A stretch of DNA of 64,000 nucleotides from Zhengitettix transpicula. Its lineage: Eukaryota; Arthropoda; Insecta; Orthoptera; Tetrigidae. Below the pieces are notes generated by a model that worked only from the letters and a program-made list of their open reading frames with translations, was not told where the DNA came from and ran no database searches. The stretch spans positions 218,022,746 through 218,086,745 of the forward strand of contig CM073590.1 in assembly GCA_037074705.1 (NCBI GenBank), in the 5' to 3' direction. Shown here in pieces: positions 47,401 to 58,082 of the stretch. Both the position numbers and the translations under genes were made by a program. Numbering within the stretch: position 1 is the first letter of the stretch; each line of letters starts with the position of its first letter.

Positions 47401-50240
47401 CTGACAGTTGTAGCAAAGTTATAGTGTTGACTGAGCTATAAACGTCTTAAGACTATCAACATGATAAAATTCTTATTGACTCAGAGTATGTCGACATTGA
47501 GTAGAAATTATGAGGTGATCAGTTTCTTATTCTGCGGAAGGGGCGATGAGGTGTAACTCCTGAAGTACAAGTCAATTCGGAATTCAAAACTAAATTTTAT
47601 TTAGCTGAGAGATCATTTCTAGGAAAACTTAAGTACAACTAAAGATACAGTTAACCCAATATGTAACCAAATACAATTAAGATAAAATGGTGAACGTAAA
47701 AATTGGACACTTAGTTCAATATGAACAATAATTTCTAATAATGTATTGATTAATGATTCTATAATTATTCTGGAATAATGGAGGTTTAATCTATATATTT
47801 ATAGAAAAAATCGTGCAATAATTGTAACTTTAGTGAGATGACTTGAAAATATGAAAGATTAATATTTGGAAGCTCGAAAAAGTAACTAGAAAAAAACATT
47901 CATAATTTATTTCAAAGAAAGAAAATCGCTATTCGACGAGAAACAGTAGTGTAGATGGCCTTTCATGAAGATGTTACCACTGAGTGGGAAATAAAAAAAT
48001 GTATTGGGAATTGCGAACTTTATCCGCTTAAAACCTGTAATGTAAATTAGACACCAACCATATATTTCTAATTTTTCACCAGAAGGAACGTTATTGTAAC
48101 ATAAAAAAACAGCTTCGAGTATTGCAACGACAATTAGCTTTATTAATAATTAACAATCGGTTTCATAAATAATATACTGGCTTTTATGTTTATAACAAGA
48201 CAAATTATGTACAATAAGGTGCATTCAACATGTATTGAGAAATATTTATATCCTCTGATATGTTACATATAATTTTTAGTACATGAAAACCAGATCAGGT
48301 TTAAATTATTAAGGTTTCTTTATTTTATTTGTATGGGTAATTCGAAGTCAAGTTTTGGAATACATTTATGTTCCCTGCAATACCTCGGATGGAACCTCTT
48401 GGGAACCACCATAATATTTAACGGACCTTTTCAGAGTATGAAACAACAGAACTTGTCACAGGAGTTACAGCTATACTTGTTTTAACAAGAATATAGGCCC
48501 GGGTTTGAATCCGTCAAATCAGTTCCCTGTCAAAGCAAAAATGAATTCCAGTAACGAGTCGCTAATAACCAAAACTGTTGACGCGACTGTAAATAAATCA
48601 ATAAAAAATAATATAGGTCCGCACAATGCTTTAGGAATAGCTTGTTCATCGCATTTTGAAATAGTATTTCGTAGGAGCTGCAGAATCCATTCCTCGTGTC
48701 AGCTTTACGTACAGGCCCTCCCCGTCGCCGTGATGAATATGATGCTCTTGATATCCAGCTGCCACAGAAGGCCAATGGTGACGAAAAAAAAGGGGAAAAT
48801 TTTTCAGGTCGTATGTCGTTTGTGGGAACGTGAAAAATTGCCCAAAAACCTTGTAATAAATGTGATTAAATGCTTCGTAATAAAAAAAGGCCCGTTTTTC
48901 TTATAGCTGTTCACAGAATTATAAATTGCGCGTCAGTTTCCTATATCTGATGTAGCTGGCTTTATAAAAGCATTATTCAGAAATAATAATATACTAAATA
49001 CATAACAATTATCTCAATTATATAGAGGTTGAAGAGACAAAACTAAAGATCCTGAGGTGATAACTACATATAGAAATAAATGTGCTGTACAATTAAAAGT
49101 TTACAAAAATACTAAATAATTTTCTTGAATAACATTTAACTGACGAAAAACATAATCTATAATAATTATATGTACTACTTGGTACAAATGTATATTTTTA
49201 TAAAGAATTTTTTTTAAAAAAACTACAAAAATATATTTAAAAAATAATACGCTGATCAAGTTGCATATAAAATTGAATATAATTTTTTTTTGTATTTTAC
49301 GACAAAATATTAAGTATCAAGGGAATCAATTTAACAATGGAGCCTTGTTAACTATCAAATATAATTTATATTCACCATATCTTACCAATTGAATAAACTA
49401 AGTTACACTACAATAACTGAAAATAACTATTTCTGTATTTAATGTTACATATCTGCACGTATAGGGGTCAGATTTTCCACGAAACTTCAACGTTACTGAA
49501 TGAATATTTTTTTAAAATATTTATTTTATCAATAAATGTTATTTTTTGTGTGTAAAATGAGTAATATATTGTGAATTAAAATTTAAACTTCCTCTCCACT
49601 TCCCAAGTAAGGTTCAATAAATTATTGTTTCTTGGTATTTATATTAACTTTTCATATAAATTTACAAGTAACATCAACTTGAGTTGGGAGACTTCACCAA
49701 TAAATTTTACGGAGGACGGAAATGTAGCGTCAGCTGTAAGAAACACGTTACAGATTTAATACACGTGGTAAAGTCAAAACATTTATCAAATATTTTTTCA
49801 GTATAATTGTAACCATGTGTTAAAAGAGATAGTAACAATAACATCAAATTAATTTAAGGAATTCAATTTAATTATTAATTTGCATTAATATATTGTATGG
49901 TGAATATTGTCTAATTTCGCAGAGTTAAATAAACGAAATTTGTTGATACATTTATTTTATATTAATATGTAACGTAATAGAACGTATAAAAAAATTTAAA
50001 TGCTTATTCATACGCCGGATCCATATAAATTCCTCATTTATGTACTGCGTCTTATTTTAGATGGGTTTATTTCTGTAGGGTGTTTATTCTGTAATACACT
50101 CTTCCCCTGATTTAATAACGGATGGATCATAATTATAGCGCGCGTCAGAAGCGAAGGTGTGTAGCGCAGATTGAGGGAGGTGAGGTTGTGCGGAACAAAC
50201 ACACACTCACACCAGAACTATATAACGCGATTAAGCTCTG
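47401..50240. other. AT-rich stretch with a B-box-like motif
   Basis: GGGTTTGAATCCGTC at 48500 resembles a pol III B box and may mark a SINE remnant (48497-48530). The 133-residue frame at 48505-48906 starts in that motif and lacks a recognised domain. The rest is AT-rich and unremarkable. Confidence 0.35.
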
Positions 50241-50244
50241 TTAA

Positions 50245-50830
50245 CACGTTGACTGCCACGGCAATTTTCAGAATCTCTTCGCGGAAGCCAACTACGAGTT
50301 AATTCGTACGCAGACACGCTTCGACATGTCGCTTCGCTAAAGCTGAATCATGAATACGCGTCCATATTCGTCAGTACAAAGGCTGGTGGACTTATTTTTT
50401 TCGGATGAGTGTCTTGCATTACTGGTGTAACAAACTAATATATATGCTGCGCAAGAAAATGAAAAACGCAAAGCAATGAAAACATCTAATAGGTTATCAA
50501 AGTGGCAAGCCTGTAAAGAGAAGCCAGCCCTTTCTGTGGAAGATTTTTTAAGAAGTTCCACAAACAATAAAATATTTTATTTCTTGAATTTGTATTAATT
50601 TTTATAATTATATTTTTTTTTCGTTTTTTACTAAATTTTCTGTTTATGCAAGACAGCATTGATTTACTGTTCCTTTTCCAGAAGCCATCTATCAATATTA
50701 GCACTGATATATTCCGAGTTTAATCGTAGCTGCACAAAAATGACAAGTAAACAAGGACGAGATAACTCGTAGTTGGCGTCCTAGAAAAGAACGTAGTCTA
50801 CAAGTTATTTCGTAGTCGGCAGTCAACGTG
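50245..50830. mobile_element. Non-autonomous piggyBac-like element
   Basis: The left end is TTAA followed by CACGTTGACTGCC (50245-50257), and the right end is the exact inverse GGCAGTCAACGTG (50818-50830). TTAA plus this type of inverted repeat is the signature of piggyBac-like elements. Subterminal repeats also occur: CCAACTACGAGTTA near 50289 against TAACTCGTAGTTGG near 50763, plus an ACAAGTTATTTCGTAGTCGG variant near 50800. The right TTAA is altered to TAGT. The 586-bp interior has no transposase domain that I recognise. Confidence 0.75.
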
Positions 50831-51087
50831 TAGTTGAAAATTAAAAAATAATTACTGTATAAACTCACAATAATACACACACAATTCCAAAAACTCGTAC
50901 AGAATTAACTTCATTTAGTCAGTATAAAAAAAGTCGCATGGATTCAATAAAACAACTGAAAAGAAAACCATATTACTATTCTATTTAAAAAAAGTGTTAA
51001 ATGTTTTTTCTTGAATGCAACATTTGTGGGTTTTTTTACAGCCGTAATTAGATTATCTTGAACCATGTAGCATAACTACAGTAACCT

Positions 51088-51435
51088 TCCCAGAGGGCTC
51101 TGGAGGAGGCTACCTTTGGGGATGCCTCCTAAACTGGTCAAGGCACGGCGAGGTGAAAGCTGCGATCCCACACCAAACCCCTCTCCCGCCATCGGAAGGA
51201 CGTGGGACAAGTACCAAATGCCCAACCTACCTGATGCAGGTTTTTCTAGAGTATTCCCTGCATCACGTTTAGGCTATTTTCCGGGTAGGATCCTTAAACC
51301 ATAGCCCGGGGACCCAAGTTAACCCTTGGTTACCTTGATTTACCTTTCAGCATCCCCCCTTTCACTCCTTTTCCTATGCTATAAGAAGGTAGTTGCCACT
51401 ATGTGGATTACCCTATACATAGACTGTCTACACCT
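51088..51435 (+). repeat. SINE-like family A copy with a ~145-bp internal deletion
   Basis: TACCTTTGGGGATGCC joins directly to TCCTAAACTGGTCAAGGCAC, skipping the hairpin and GGTTCCCACAAGCC region. GCCT is present on both sides of the break in intact copies, consistent with a microhomology-driven deletion. It ends with ATAGACTGTCTACACCTTAA, the second-subfamily terminus seen at 14.0 and 22.45 kb. Confidence 0.85.
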
Positions 51436-51639
51436 TAAAAATTATAAACAAACCATGCTTTTATATCTTAATATTTATTAATTTCATTCAGTACCTATCA
51501 TACAACTATTAATGGTATTTTAAATGAGAGATATATTAAATCTTTGAATCCTTGCCCCACTCTCGTCTCTGTATTAGAGTTCTAGTTGGCTATTAATTAT
51601 AACTTCGCCGTGTTACACAAGTTTGTCCCTTAATTTTTT

Positions 51640-52060
51640 TTTTGCAGAAGCGATTTGTGCTCATAGTCAAATATTTGTAAACGTGCCGTTTGAACCATAC
51701 CGCAGCTTACGTTGAGAATCCAATTCGCGGTTTAATATTTTGTTTATCCTTTACTTTCCCACTACTAATCTGAATGTAATGGCTGTCATGTGAAGCTTCA
51801 AATATAAGCCTTATCCATTTTGCCCTCGCGTTGTCGTAAGCCCATCCACTATCTTTCTACGAGGTCGGAGCTTCTTGTTTTCTAACAAAGCAAACCTCGC
51901 AGAGGATTCCGTGGCTTAAGCCTTTATCTAACGACGCTCTCCGAGGATAAAGGAAGCCAGCGTTTCTGACGAAGAATACTTTTATACAAACGTTCCTCAA
52001 AAGACCCCAACAGTTTACGTTCGGCGGAATTTATGAAACATTAATAAACTATTTTTAAGT
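51640..52060. other. GC-balanced block with palindromic GATA-type site
   Basis: CCTTTATC near 51929 and GATAAAGG near 51952 form an inverted pair of GATA-type motifs inside a complex, non-repetitive block. No coding frame is recognised. A regulatory role is speculative. Confidence 0.25.
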
Positions 52061-52307
52061 TCTTGTTGATTTTTCAGCTTATTACTCGTATACGTTCCTT
52101 GGAGATTAAATGTGGGAGTCACTGTTACTTCCCAGGGGAAAAAATAATAGGTTTCCTACTTTTCATGCCTTAACGTAGGCATTCCGCAAAACGGCCATTT
52201 TTGTATATTAATGCTTCGATATTTCTTCTACTATCAGTACTGATGGAAAACAAACGTAAAAGTGACTCATATCGAGCAACACATTACTCGAAGAAACTGG
52301 GATAATT

Positions 52308-52556
52308 AATTAATAAGAAAGATAGCCAATACAGACAAAAAAGGGGTAATATAAATACCACACAAAGTTTCTGAGATCCTTGTTCCTTTCGTCAGGTGTT
52401 AAGAAGAGCCTAGAAAAAACACAACTGCACTGGTCACCTGACGGAAGGTACAAGGATCCCAGAAACGTTGTGTGGTATTTATATTACCCCTTTTTTGTCT
52501 GTATTGGCTATCTTTCTTAATTATTATTTTCAATCAGACGTAATTTCTTTCATTTT
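52308..52556. mobile_element. PLE inverted terminal-repeat dimer, complete, 249 bp
   Basis: Left arm 52308-52435 (minus strand) and right arm 52436-52556 (plus strand) are inverse copies sharing AGATAGCCAATACAGACAAA, GGGTAATATAAATACCACAC and CAGAAACGTTGTG-type blocks. Flanks AAACTGGGATAATT (52294-52307) and the identical AAACTGGGATAATT (52557-52570) form a perfect 14-bp target duplication. There is no internal sequence at all: the arms meet directly. Arms end in ...CAATCAGACGTAATTTC on the right and begin with AATTAATAAGAAAGATAGCC on the left. Confidence 0.92.
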
Positions 52557-52570
52557 AAACTGGGATAATT

Positions 52571-53395
52571 TATAATTTTACATGCTTTCAACACCAACAA
52601 CAACTAAGAAGAGTCACGACACTTTTCAAATATATGTTACTCGTTACAAGTAAATGAGAGAGGTTGGGAGGAAAAATTGCGAGTCCACTGGCATGTCACA
52701 TTCTACACTCGTCGTGTTGCCTTATTCAAAGGCCTAACAGAACCGGATCTCAAATAAATCTAAGTTTCGATTCTCATAAAACGTAATAATTTCACGCAAA
52801 GAAATAGTGGAAATTTTCTGGACGAGCCTCGCTCTAACACAAGTGTTACAATGCCAACCAAATTATTTTTAAAATCTTTGAATGATGAAAGAATATGGGA
52901 TGAGGATGCTCATTTAACAAAAATAGTTACAGAAATTCAGACAAAACGAGAATGAGTTTTCCGAAGGGAACACGTGTTTACCATCAGTCTGACAGCTAAC
53001 GAGTTGTATCCGCCATTACCGAGCATCCCAAAGTCACCCAATTCAAACCCCCAGAACCCTCATACAGGGTGAACAGTGCAGTGGATCAACACTTCAGGCT
53101 TTCAGAACTGTGTTTATAGAATTATTTCCTGCATCCCCAAGACCACGTTTTGTATTGGATAGATTTTATTTTAAGCAGACAATTTTTGTATTACGTAGAA
53201 TTTCTGAAAATTTATTAAAAACTAATTTAGTTATAAAAAATACAAAACATCCAGCAAACATCACGTAAATTGTCCACTTAAAACACTTTAGTAACACAAA
53301 ATATTCAGTTAATCTGACCTTTGATGTTGACAGTTGAAAAATTAAGTCAGACAGCATGTTGTGAAACACAGGACGAAATTATCGCAGTAGTCTAG
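52571..53395. other. AT-rich stretch, nothing recognised
   Basis: No gene or repeat shared with other parts of the window was seen. Confidence 0.4.
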
Positions 53396-54620
53396 TATAT
53401 ATGTCGCCAAAAAAATGTTCTCAGCTAGAAAAAGGTCGGTAATTTTATTTCAAACATATATGTTGTGGCCATTAGTGAAGAAAACAAAGTTTTTCAATTC
53501 TAAAGGCCTCTGAGAAAGTTTTTGTGGCCTAAACCACGAAATTTTGCATCTCTTCAGTTTTTCACTAATTTCTAAAGCATGATGCATTCTACTGAAAATA
53601 ATTTTCAGTAGTAAATTGTAAAACATAAGATTATGCGTCGAATGGTGTAGTAGAGTCCAAAATTCGGTCGAATGAAGAAGTAGGAACTGTCCGTCAAATT
53701 TACTACATTTTACGTGATTTTCGAAAATGTTATGTTATATTTCTAGTGCTGATGTCTCCATTATGGTCGGCAGTACACTTATTTGTAATGAATAAAGGTT
53801 TTAAACAATTTAATTCTCTTTCCAAGACACTATCTGGTTTTAACAAACCATTGAAAATGACCGAAAATAAACCCAAATTTTCTGGCAGTGTACCAACGGG
53901 CAGGTTTCGCTAATATTATGGTGCTGCGGAAGGAATTGGTGATTACCTACGTGAGGGTGAAACTTTTCTTTATCAAATCATATTAAATGTTTAAGAGTAT
54001 TATTTTTCTAGAAGTATCTATAGTTTTGAAATGAAGAAAGAATAGCAGTCAGAGCTGGGAACGATAGAACGAGCACTTTTGCCTTCATTTCTTCCTTACA
54101 AAATAATAGTTCGTCTTTCTTCCTCCTAGAAAAACAATACTCTTAAACTCTTTCATATGCTCTAAAAAAGAATAGTTTCAACCTCACGTAGGTAATCGTC
54201 AGTCCCCATCCTCAGATAATGCCTTGGAAAGAGAATTAAATTGTTTAAAACGTTTATTCTATGACAAATAAGCGTACTGTCGACTATTATGGAGATATCA
54301 AGCACTAGAAATATAACATAACATTTTCTAAAATCACGTAAAATGTCGTAAATTTGACGGACGGTTCCTACCACTTCATTCGACCGAATTTCGTACTCTA
54401 CTACACCGTTCGATGCATAATCTTATGCTCTACCATTTATTACTGAACATTATTTTCAATAGGATGCTTTTCACATCAGCGAAAAACCTGAAAAGAGATG
54501 CAAAATTTCGTGACCAATTTTTTAGAGGTCTTTAGAATTGGGAAACTTTTTTTCACTAATGGCCTCAACAAGTTCGAAAAAAAATGCCCTGTCTTTTTCT
54601 TGGCAAGATGTATATAGCTA
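53396..54620. repeat. Long imperfect inverted repeat, ~500-600-bp arms
   Basis: The left arm (53396 to about 54012) and right arm (about 54125 to 54620) are inverse copies. Matching blocks from the outside in include GGCCATTAGTGAA, ACGAAATTTTGCATCTCTT, CATAAGATTATGC, TTCGGTCGAATGAAG, ATTTTACGTGATTTT, GTTATGTTATATTTCTAGTG, AACAATTTAATTCTCTTTCC and GATTACCTACGTGAGG. The loop is only ~110 bp. By eye the arms are about four-fifths identical. Each arm has the frame starting MVGTVRQIYDILRDFRKCYV (minus strand in the right arm, plus strand in the left as IYYILRDFRKC). A transcript would fold into a very long hairpin. Confidence 0.9.
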
Positions 54621-55065
54621 CTGGGCTAGTATGGATTATCTCTTTTTTAATTTTAATATGCATATGTGCGTTTTTAGGATGAATATGGCCAATTAAGGTT
54701 AAAGCTAATAATAAAATATATCTTTTAAATCAGTTTTATCATTGTTTCAACTATCACATAAAATAGTATAATGCAGTTAAAGTTGTCAAAATTTATGATC
54801 AAAGATGAAATCAAATAGCAAGTAATTTTTGACTCACAACTAACTGGTTCATTGACAATGCGTTCCTTAAAGACTGGAAAAATACGATGATTTTTTGAAG
54901 GGGTCCAAAGGGGCTGATTTAGCTCTTGCGGGATCACCGAAATTTCTCCAGTGTTTATCCGAGGAATTTTAATTCACTAAAGGTTTCTGGGGTGGGGTTT
55001 CATCATTCGAAAAAAAACTGGCAACGTAAAGTTGGGGCCTTCGCATTAATTTAAATGTTGGTTGT
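54621..55065. other. AT-rich stretch, nothing recognised
   Basis: No gene or repeat shared with other parts of the window was seen. Confidence 0.4.
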
Positions 55066-55131
55066 ATGTACACGTGTGCTTCAAGAGGCAGGAATAGAGA
55101 TACGTATATGTGGCCACATCTAATATTAGTA

Positions 55132-55319
55132 GGATTGCACGTGACCGCGAAAATTCACGTAAATCTGTAGATTCATTACAGCTGTTTCAGGCCGTTTAAA
55201 AATTAGTGACGGCTGTAGATTCAGTTTCATTGGAAGATAAAAACATAAAAATCATATACGTGACCACCAAAGCGTCACGATAGTACATTTTCGTGAATTT
55301 TCGCGGTCACGTGACATCC
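55132..55319. mobile_element. 188-bp TIR element (MITE) with TA duplication
   Basis: Ends are GGATTGCACGTGACCGCGAA and its inverse TTCGCGGTCACGTGACATCC, with the inner part of the 28-bp inverted repeat (CGAAAATTCACG) also conserved. TA flanks on both sides (55130-55131, 55320-55321) match the Tc1/mariner insertion pattern, though the flanks are AT-rich and a longer duplication cannot be excluded. No internal coding sequence. Confidence 0.85.
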
Positions 55320-55369
55320 TAATAATATTGGGTAGACGTAAAATGTATTGGTTTATGCCAAACCATGTT

Positions 55370-55529
55370 GATATAATTCTCGGGTCTCAACCCGGGCCAA
55401 TTGTTTGTTTAATAACAACGTTTCGACGGCAAGATCGTCATCAGTTAACCGGATGACGATGGCGGAGCTTGCCGTCGAAACGTTATTTAACAAACAATTG
55501 GTCCGGGTTGAGACCCGAGAATTATATCT
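55370..55529. mobile_element. 160-bp palindrome of PLE-like termini with hammerhead-like cores
   Basis: The two halves mirror each other around GTTAAC (55444): GATATAATTCTCGGGTCTCA on the left is the inverse of TGAGACCCGAGAATTATATC on the right. The left half (minus strand) has CTGATGA then, after a short insert, GAAAC. The right half (plus strand) has GGATGA, then CGATGGC pairing with GCCGTCG around a GGAGCTT loop (a seven-pair helix II with one G-U), then AAAC. Neither half is a complete hammerhead: the left keeps the core but lost 7 bases of helix II, and the right keeps helix II but has CGGATGA for CTGATGA. Confidence 0.75.
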
Positions 55530-56060
55530 ACAACAGATTCACCGGGAAAGCTGTCGCTCTCTAACATGCATATAATCTATATTCCTGCCTCTTAAAATCA
55601 CACGTGTCGATTAAATCGTTTAAATATCTGCGCAGACAGTGCCAGTTAGTTTTCTAAAGGCGACACTCCACTAGACACATTCATGCTTCGTCGTTAATAT
55701 CTACTTTAAATTAATGTTTTTATAAATACAACAAAGAATATAACAATTATATCCCGGAAAAAAATGCTATCGGATAAATTTCCAAAGTTTATCCAATTGA
55801 GAAACAGCCTTTTAACGATTTTTGATGATAGATTCCATTGTCGTACTGATTGATTGATGCTATTAAAACACCCACCGAATTTATATACAAACCTTCATAT
55901 TTTATGCGTATAACAAAGGATTAAACTAATATCCAAGTCCCCGAGTGGCACTTTGGAAGATGTCCCCATCGTTCGTTTTGCGTTACAGTTAGGAACGGTA
56001 GTGATAACTTTCATGTATGGCCTTGAGCACGCAATCGCCATAAGAACCCGTGCAAGTTCT
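55530..56060. other. AT-rich stretch closing an outer inverted repeat
   Basis: AAGAGGCAGGAATAGAGATA at 55083 and its inverse near 55580-55602 form ~40-bp outer arms with CACGTGTG motifs, enclosing the TIR element and the palindrome above. The rest of the stretch is AT-rich and unrecognised. Confidence 0.6.
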
Positions 56061-56290
56061 TGCTTCTCTCGGCTAGGGCTGGGATGGGATGGTAGCCAGC
56101 AAGAAGGCTAATGAAAGCGGACCTCCCCACGTTAAATGGGGAGTAATTGCGTGGGAGTAGGCTATCCCTCCGCCTGAGGCATTAGCCGCAAGGGAGATTG
56201 CCCGAAGGGCTTCAACAAACGGAAAGACGTTAGCACACCACCTATTGGAATCGCACAGGGCCGATGCGTAACGAGGACATCCAATTAATT
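56060..56290 (+). other. GC-rich, hairpin-forming segment of unknown class
   Basis: It includes CTCCCCACGTTAAATGGGGA followed by G (a 6-pair hairpin), GCCTGAGGCATTAGCCGCAA and GATTGCCCGAAGGGCTTCAA (CCC/GGG hairpin). It sits alone in AT-rich DNA with no matching copy elsewhere in the window. A structured RNA gene, a pseudogene of one, or a mobile-element end are possible; I do not recognise it. Confidence 0.35.
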
Positions 56291-57509
56291 ATATTAAAAT
56301 AATGTTAATTCATTATTCCGAGCCTGAAAACAGGCGCAATGATTCGATAGAAAATAGCATGTCATTGCTCTGGTGGAACGTGATTCCCTGCTATATTACA
56401 TTTCTGATACTCAAAATCATTCTATTAACATAGATCCGATTGTTATATACTGATCGGACATTTATTACGCGTATTTGTTAGAATTTATGGCGTCAATAAA
56501 CTTATTAAAAGTAACTAAATATGCCATCAGCGTCACGAAAACAAAAACGCAATGTTATGATAAATTCATGCATATGCCGTAACAAGTGAATATCAATCAG
56601 GAAAATTACGAATAATCGGCATACCTAACAAAGGGAAACTTGACACAATTATATCTGGTGAAAAATGAAAATGAATCAAGGAAGTATTACAATATTCACT
56701 TATATGTTTGAAAAATTTAAATGCAATTAATCGACTACCCGATTGCGAAAGTAAAGTAAAAGAGTGAGAATGGCTTGGAAACGGTGCGTGCAAATGTTTA
56801 AGATGATTAGTGATAGAGATAAATATTAGTAACTTTTATGAAATAATTATATTGCAAGTACTGAAACGAGAGCTACGTTCTGACCTGTACTGCAGTAGGT
56901 TGCTGCGTTCACTATACCTGCAGGTTAAATAGAACCAAAGAATTACCCTGTCAAAGATATTCTTCATGCAACAGTTTCGTATCAGCAGCTGCAGAAACGT
57001 TGTAATTAAGCACAAAACGAAATTGCTAATAAGTACTCTATTCTTGACATACCCTTTATTTTAATTAGCACTGATCATTAAATTTAAATGTCCACTTCAA
57101 TTGAAATATATGTATTGTTTTTACTAAGTATAATAAATTTAAAAAATACAATTAATGTTAAATATTTAACAAAATAAAACACCAATCAATATATTAACAG
57201 TTTATTTATTACATTATTCTTATGCAGCAATATTTCCGGATCACTGCCATTTCAGAATTACCCAAAATTCCCATAGCGGGTCCTATTTTCCACTAACAAA
57301 AAATAGCATTGTGCTATGTTCATAATCCGTTAATTTCATTATGCTATATATAATATTAATGTCTTTTAATACCATTCGCAATACGTCTGTGTTTTCTGAC
57401 GTCACCCACCCTGCTGATGCTGTTATCTTCAAGTAGATAAAGAAGTAGACAATCAGCTATTATAAGTAAACATGCCAATATAAGATCTCTAATTATCTGT
57501 CATCTTCTT
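56290..57509. other. AT-rich stretch, nothing recognised
   Basis: No gene or repeat shared with other parts of the window was seen. Confidence 0.4.
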
Positions 57510-58070
57510 GGACAAAAACGGTCTGCGAGGGCAATTATATCGCGGGAGAGGGATGTTCTCTTGCAGGCAGAACCTTGTAGGAGAGACAGGAAGAGGCTAC
57601 CTTTGGGGATGCCTTTTCCTCTCTTCGTTTTTGAACTAAGGTCCCCACAAGCCGAGACACCTCGGCCTGTTTTGAGAGGTGTATGTTCCGGGGTCACAGA
57701 CCTTGGGCATACGGTAACAGTTGTTTCCTGTTCCCATTGGAATAGTCGGCCAGCTGCCTCCTAAACTGGTCGAGGTACGCAGAAGGGAATACTGCGTCCC
57801 CACAGCAAACTCTTCTCCCGCTATCGGAATGGCGTGGGACAAGTACCCAATGCCCAATCTACCTGATGCAGGTTTTTCTAGGATTTTCCCTGAATTACTT
57901 TTAGGCGAATGCAGGGTAGGATCCTTAAACTATAGCCCGGGGGCCCTATTTAACCCTTGGCTACTTTCCGCTACCCTTCCGCATCCCCCCTTTCAAATCC
58001 CTTCCTATTCTATTAAAGGGGAGTTTCCACTATGTAAATTACCCTCAAGTAACCTGTTACCCTAAAAAAA
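57510..58070 (+). repeat. SINE-like family A, full-length reference copy with target duplication
   Basis: 561 bp from GGACAAAAACGGTCTGCGAG to AACCTGTTACCCTAAAAAAA. TGTCATCTTCTT (57498-57509) and TGTCATCATCTT (58071-58082) form a 12-bp target duplication with one mismatch. In order it carries the GTCTGCGAGGGC head, TCTTGCAGGCAGAACCTTGT, TTTTTGAACTAAGGTCCCCA, the TTCCCATTGGAA hairpin, CTGCCTCCTAAACTGGTCGA, CTCCCGCTATCGGAATGGCG, AGCCCGGGGGCCC, AACCCTTGGCTAC and the A7 tail. No tRNA-like A/B boxes are seen. The 114-residue frame at 57721-58065 is open through the body, but so is the opposite strand. Confidence 0.92.
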
Positions 58071-58082
58071 TGTCATCATCTT

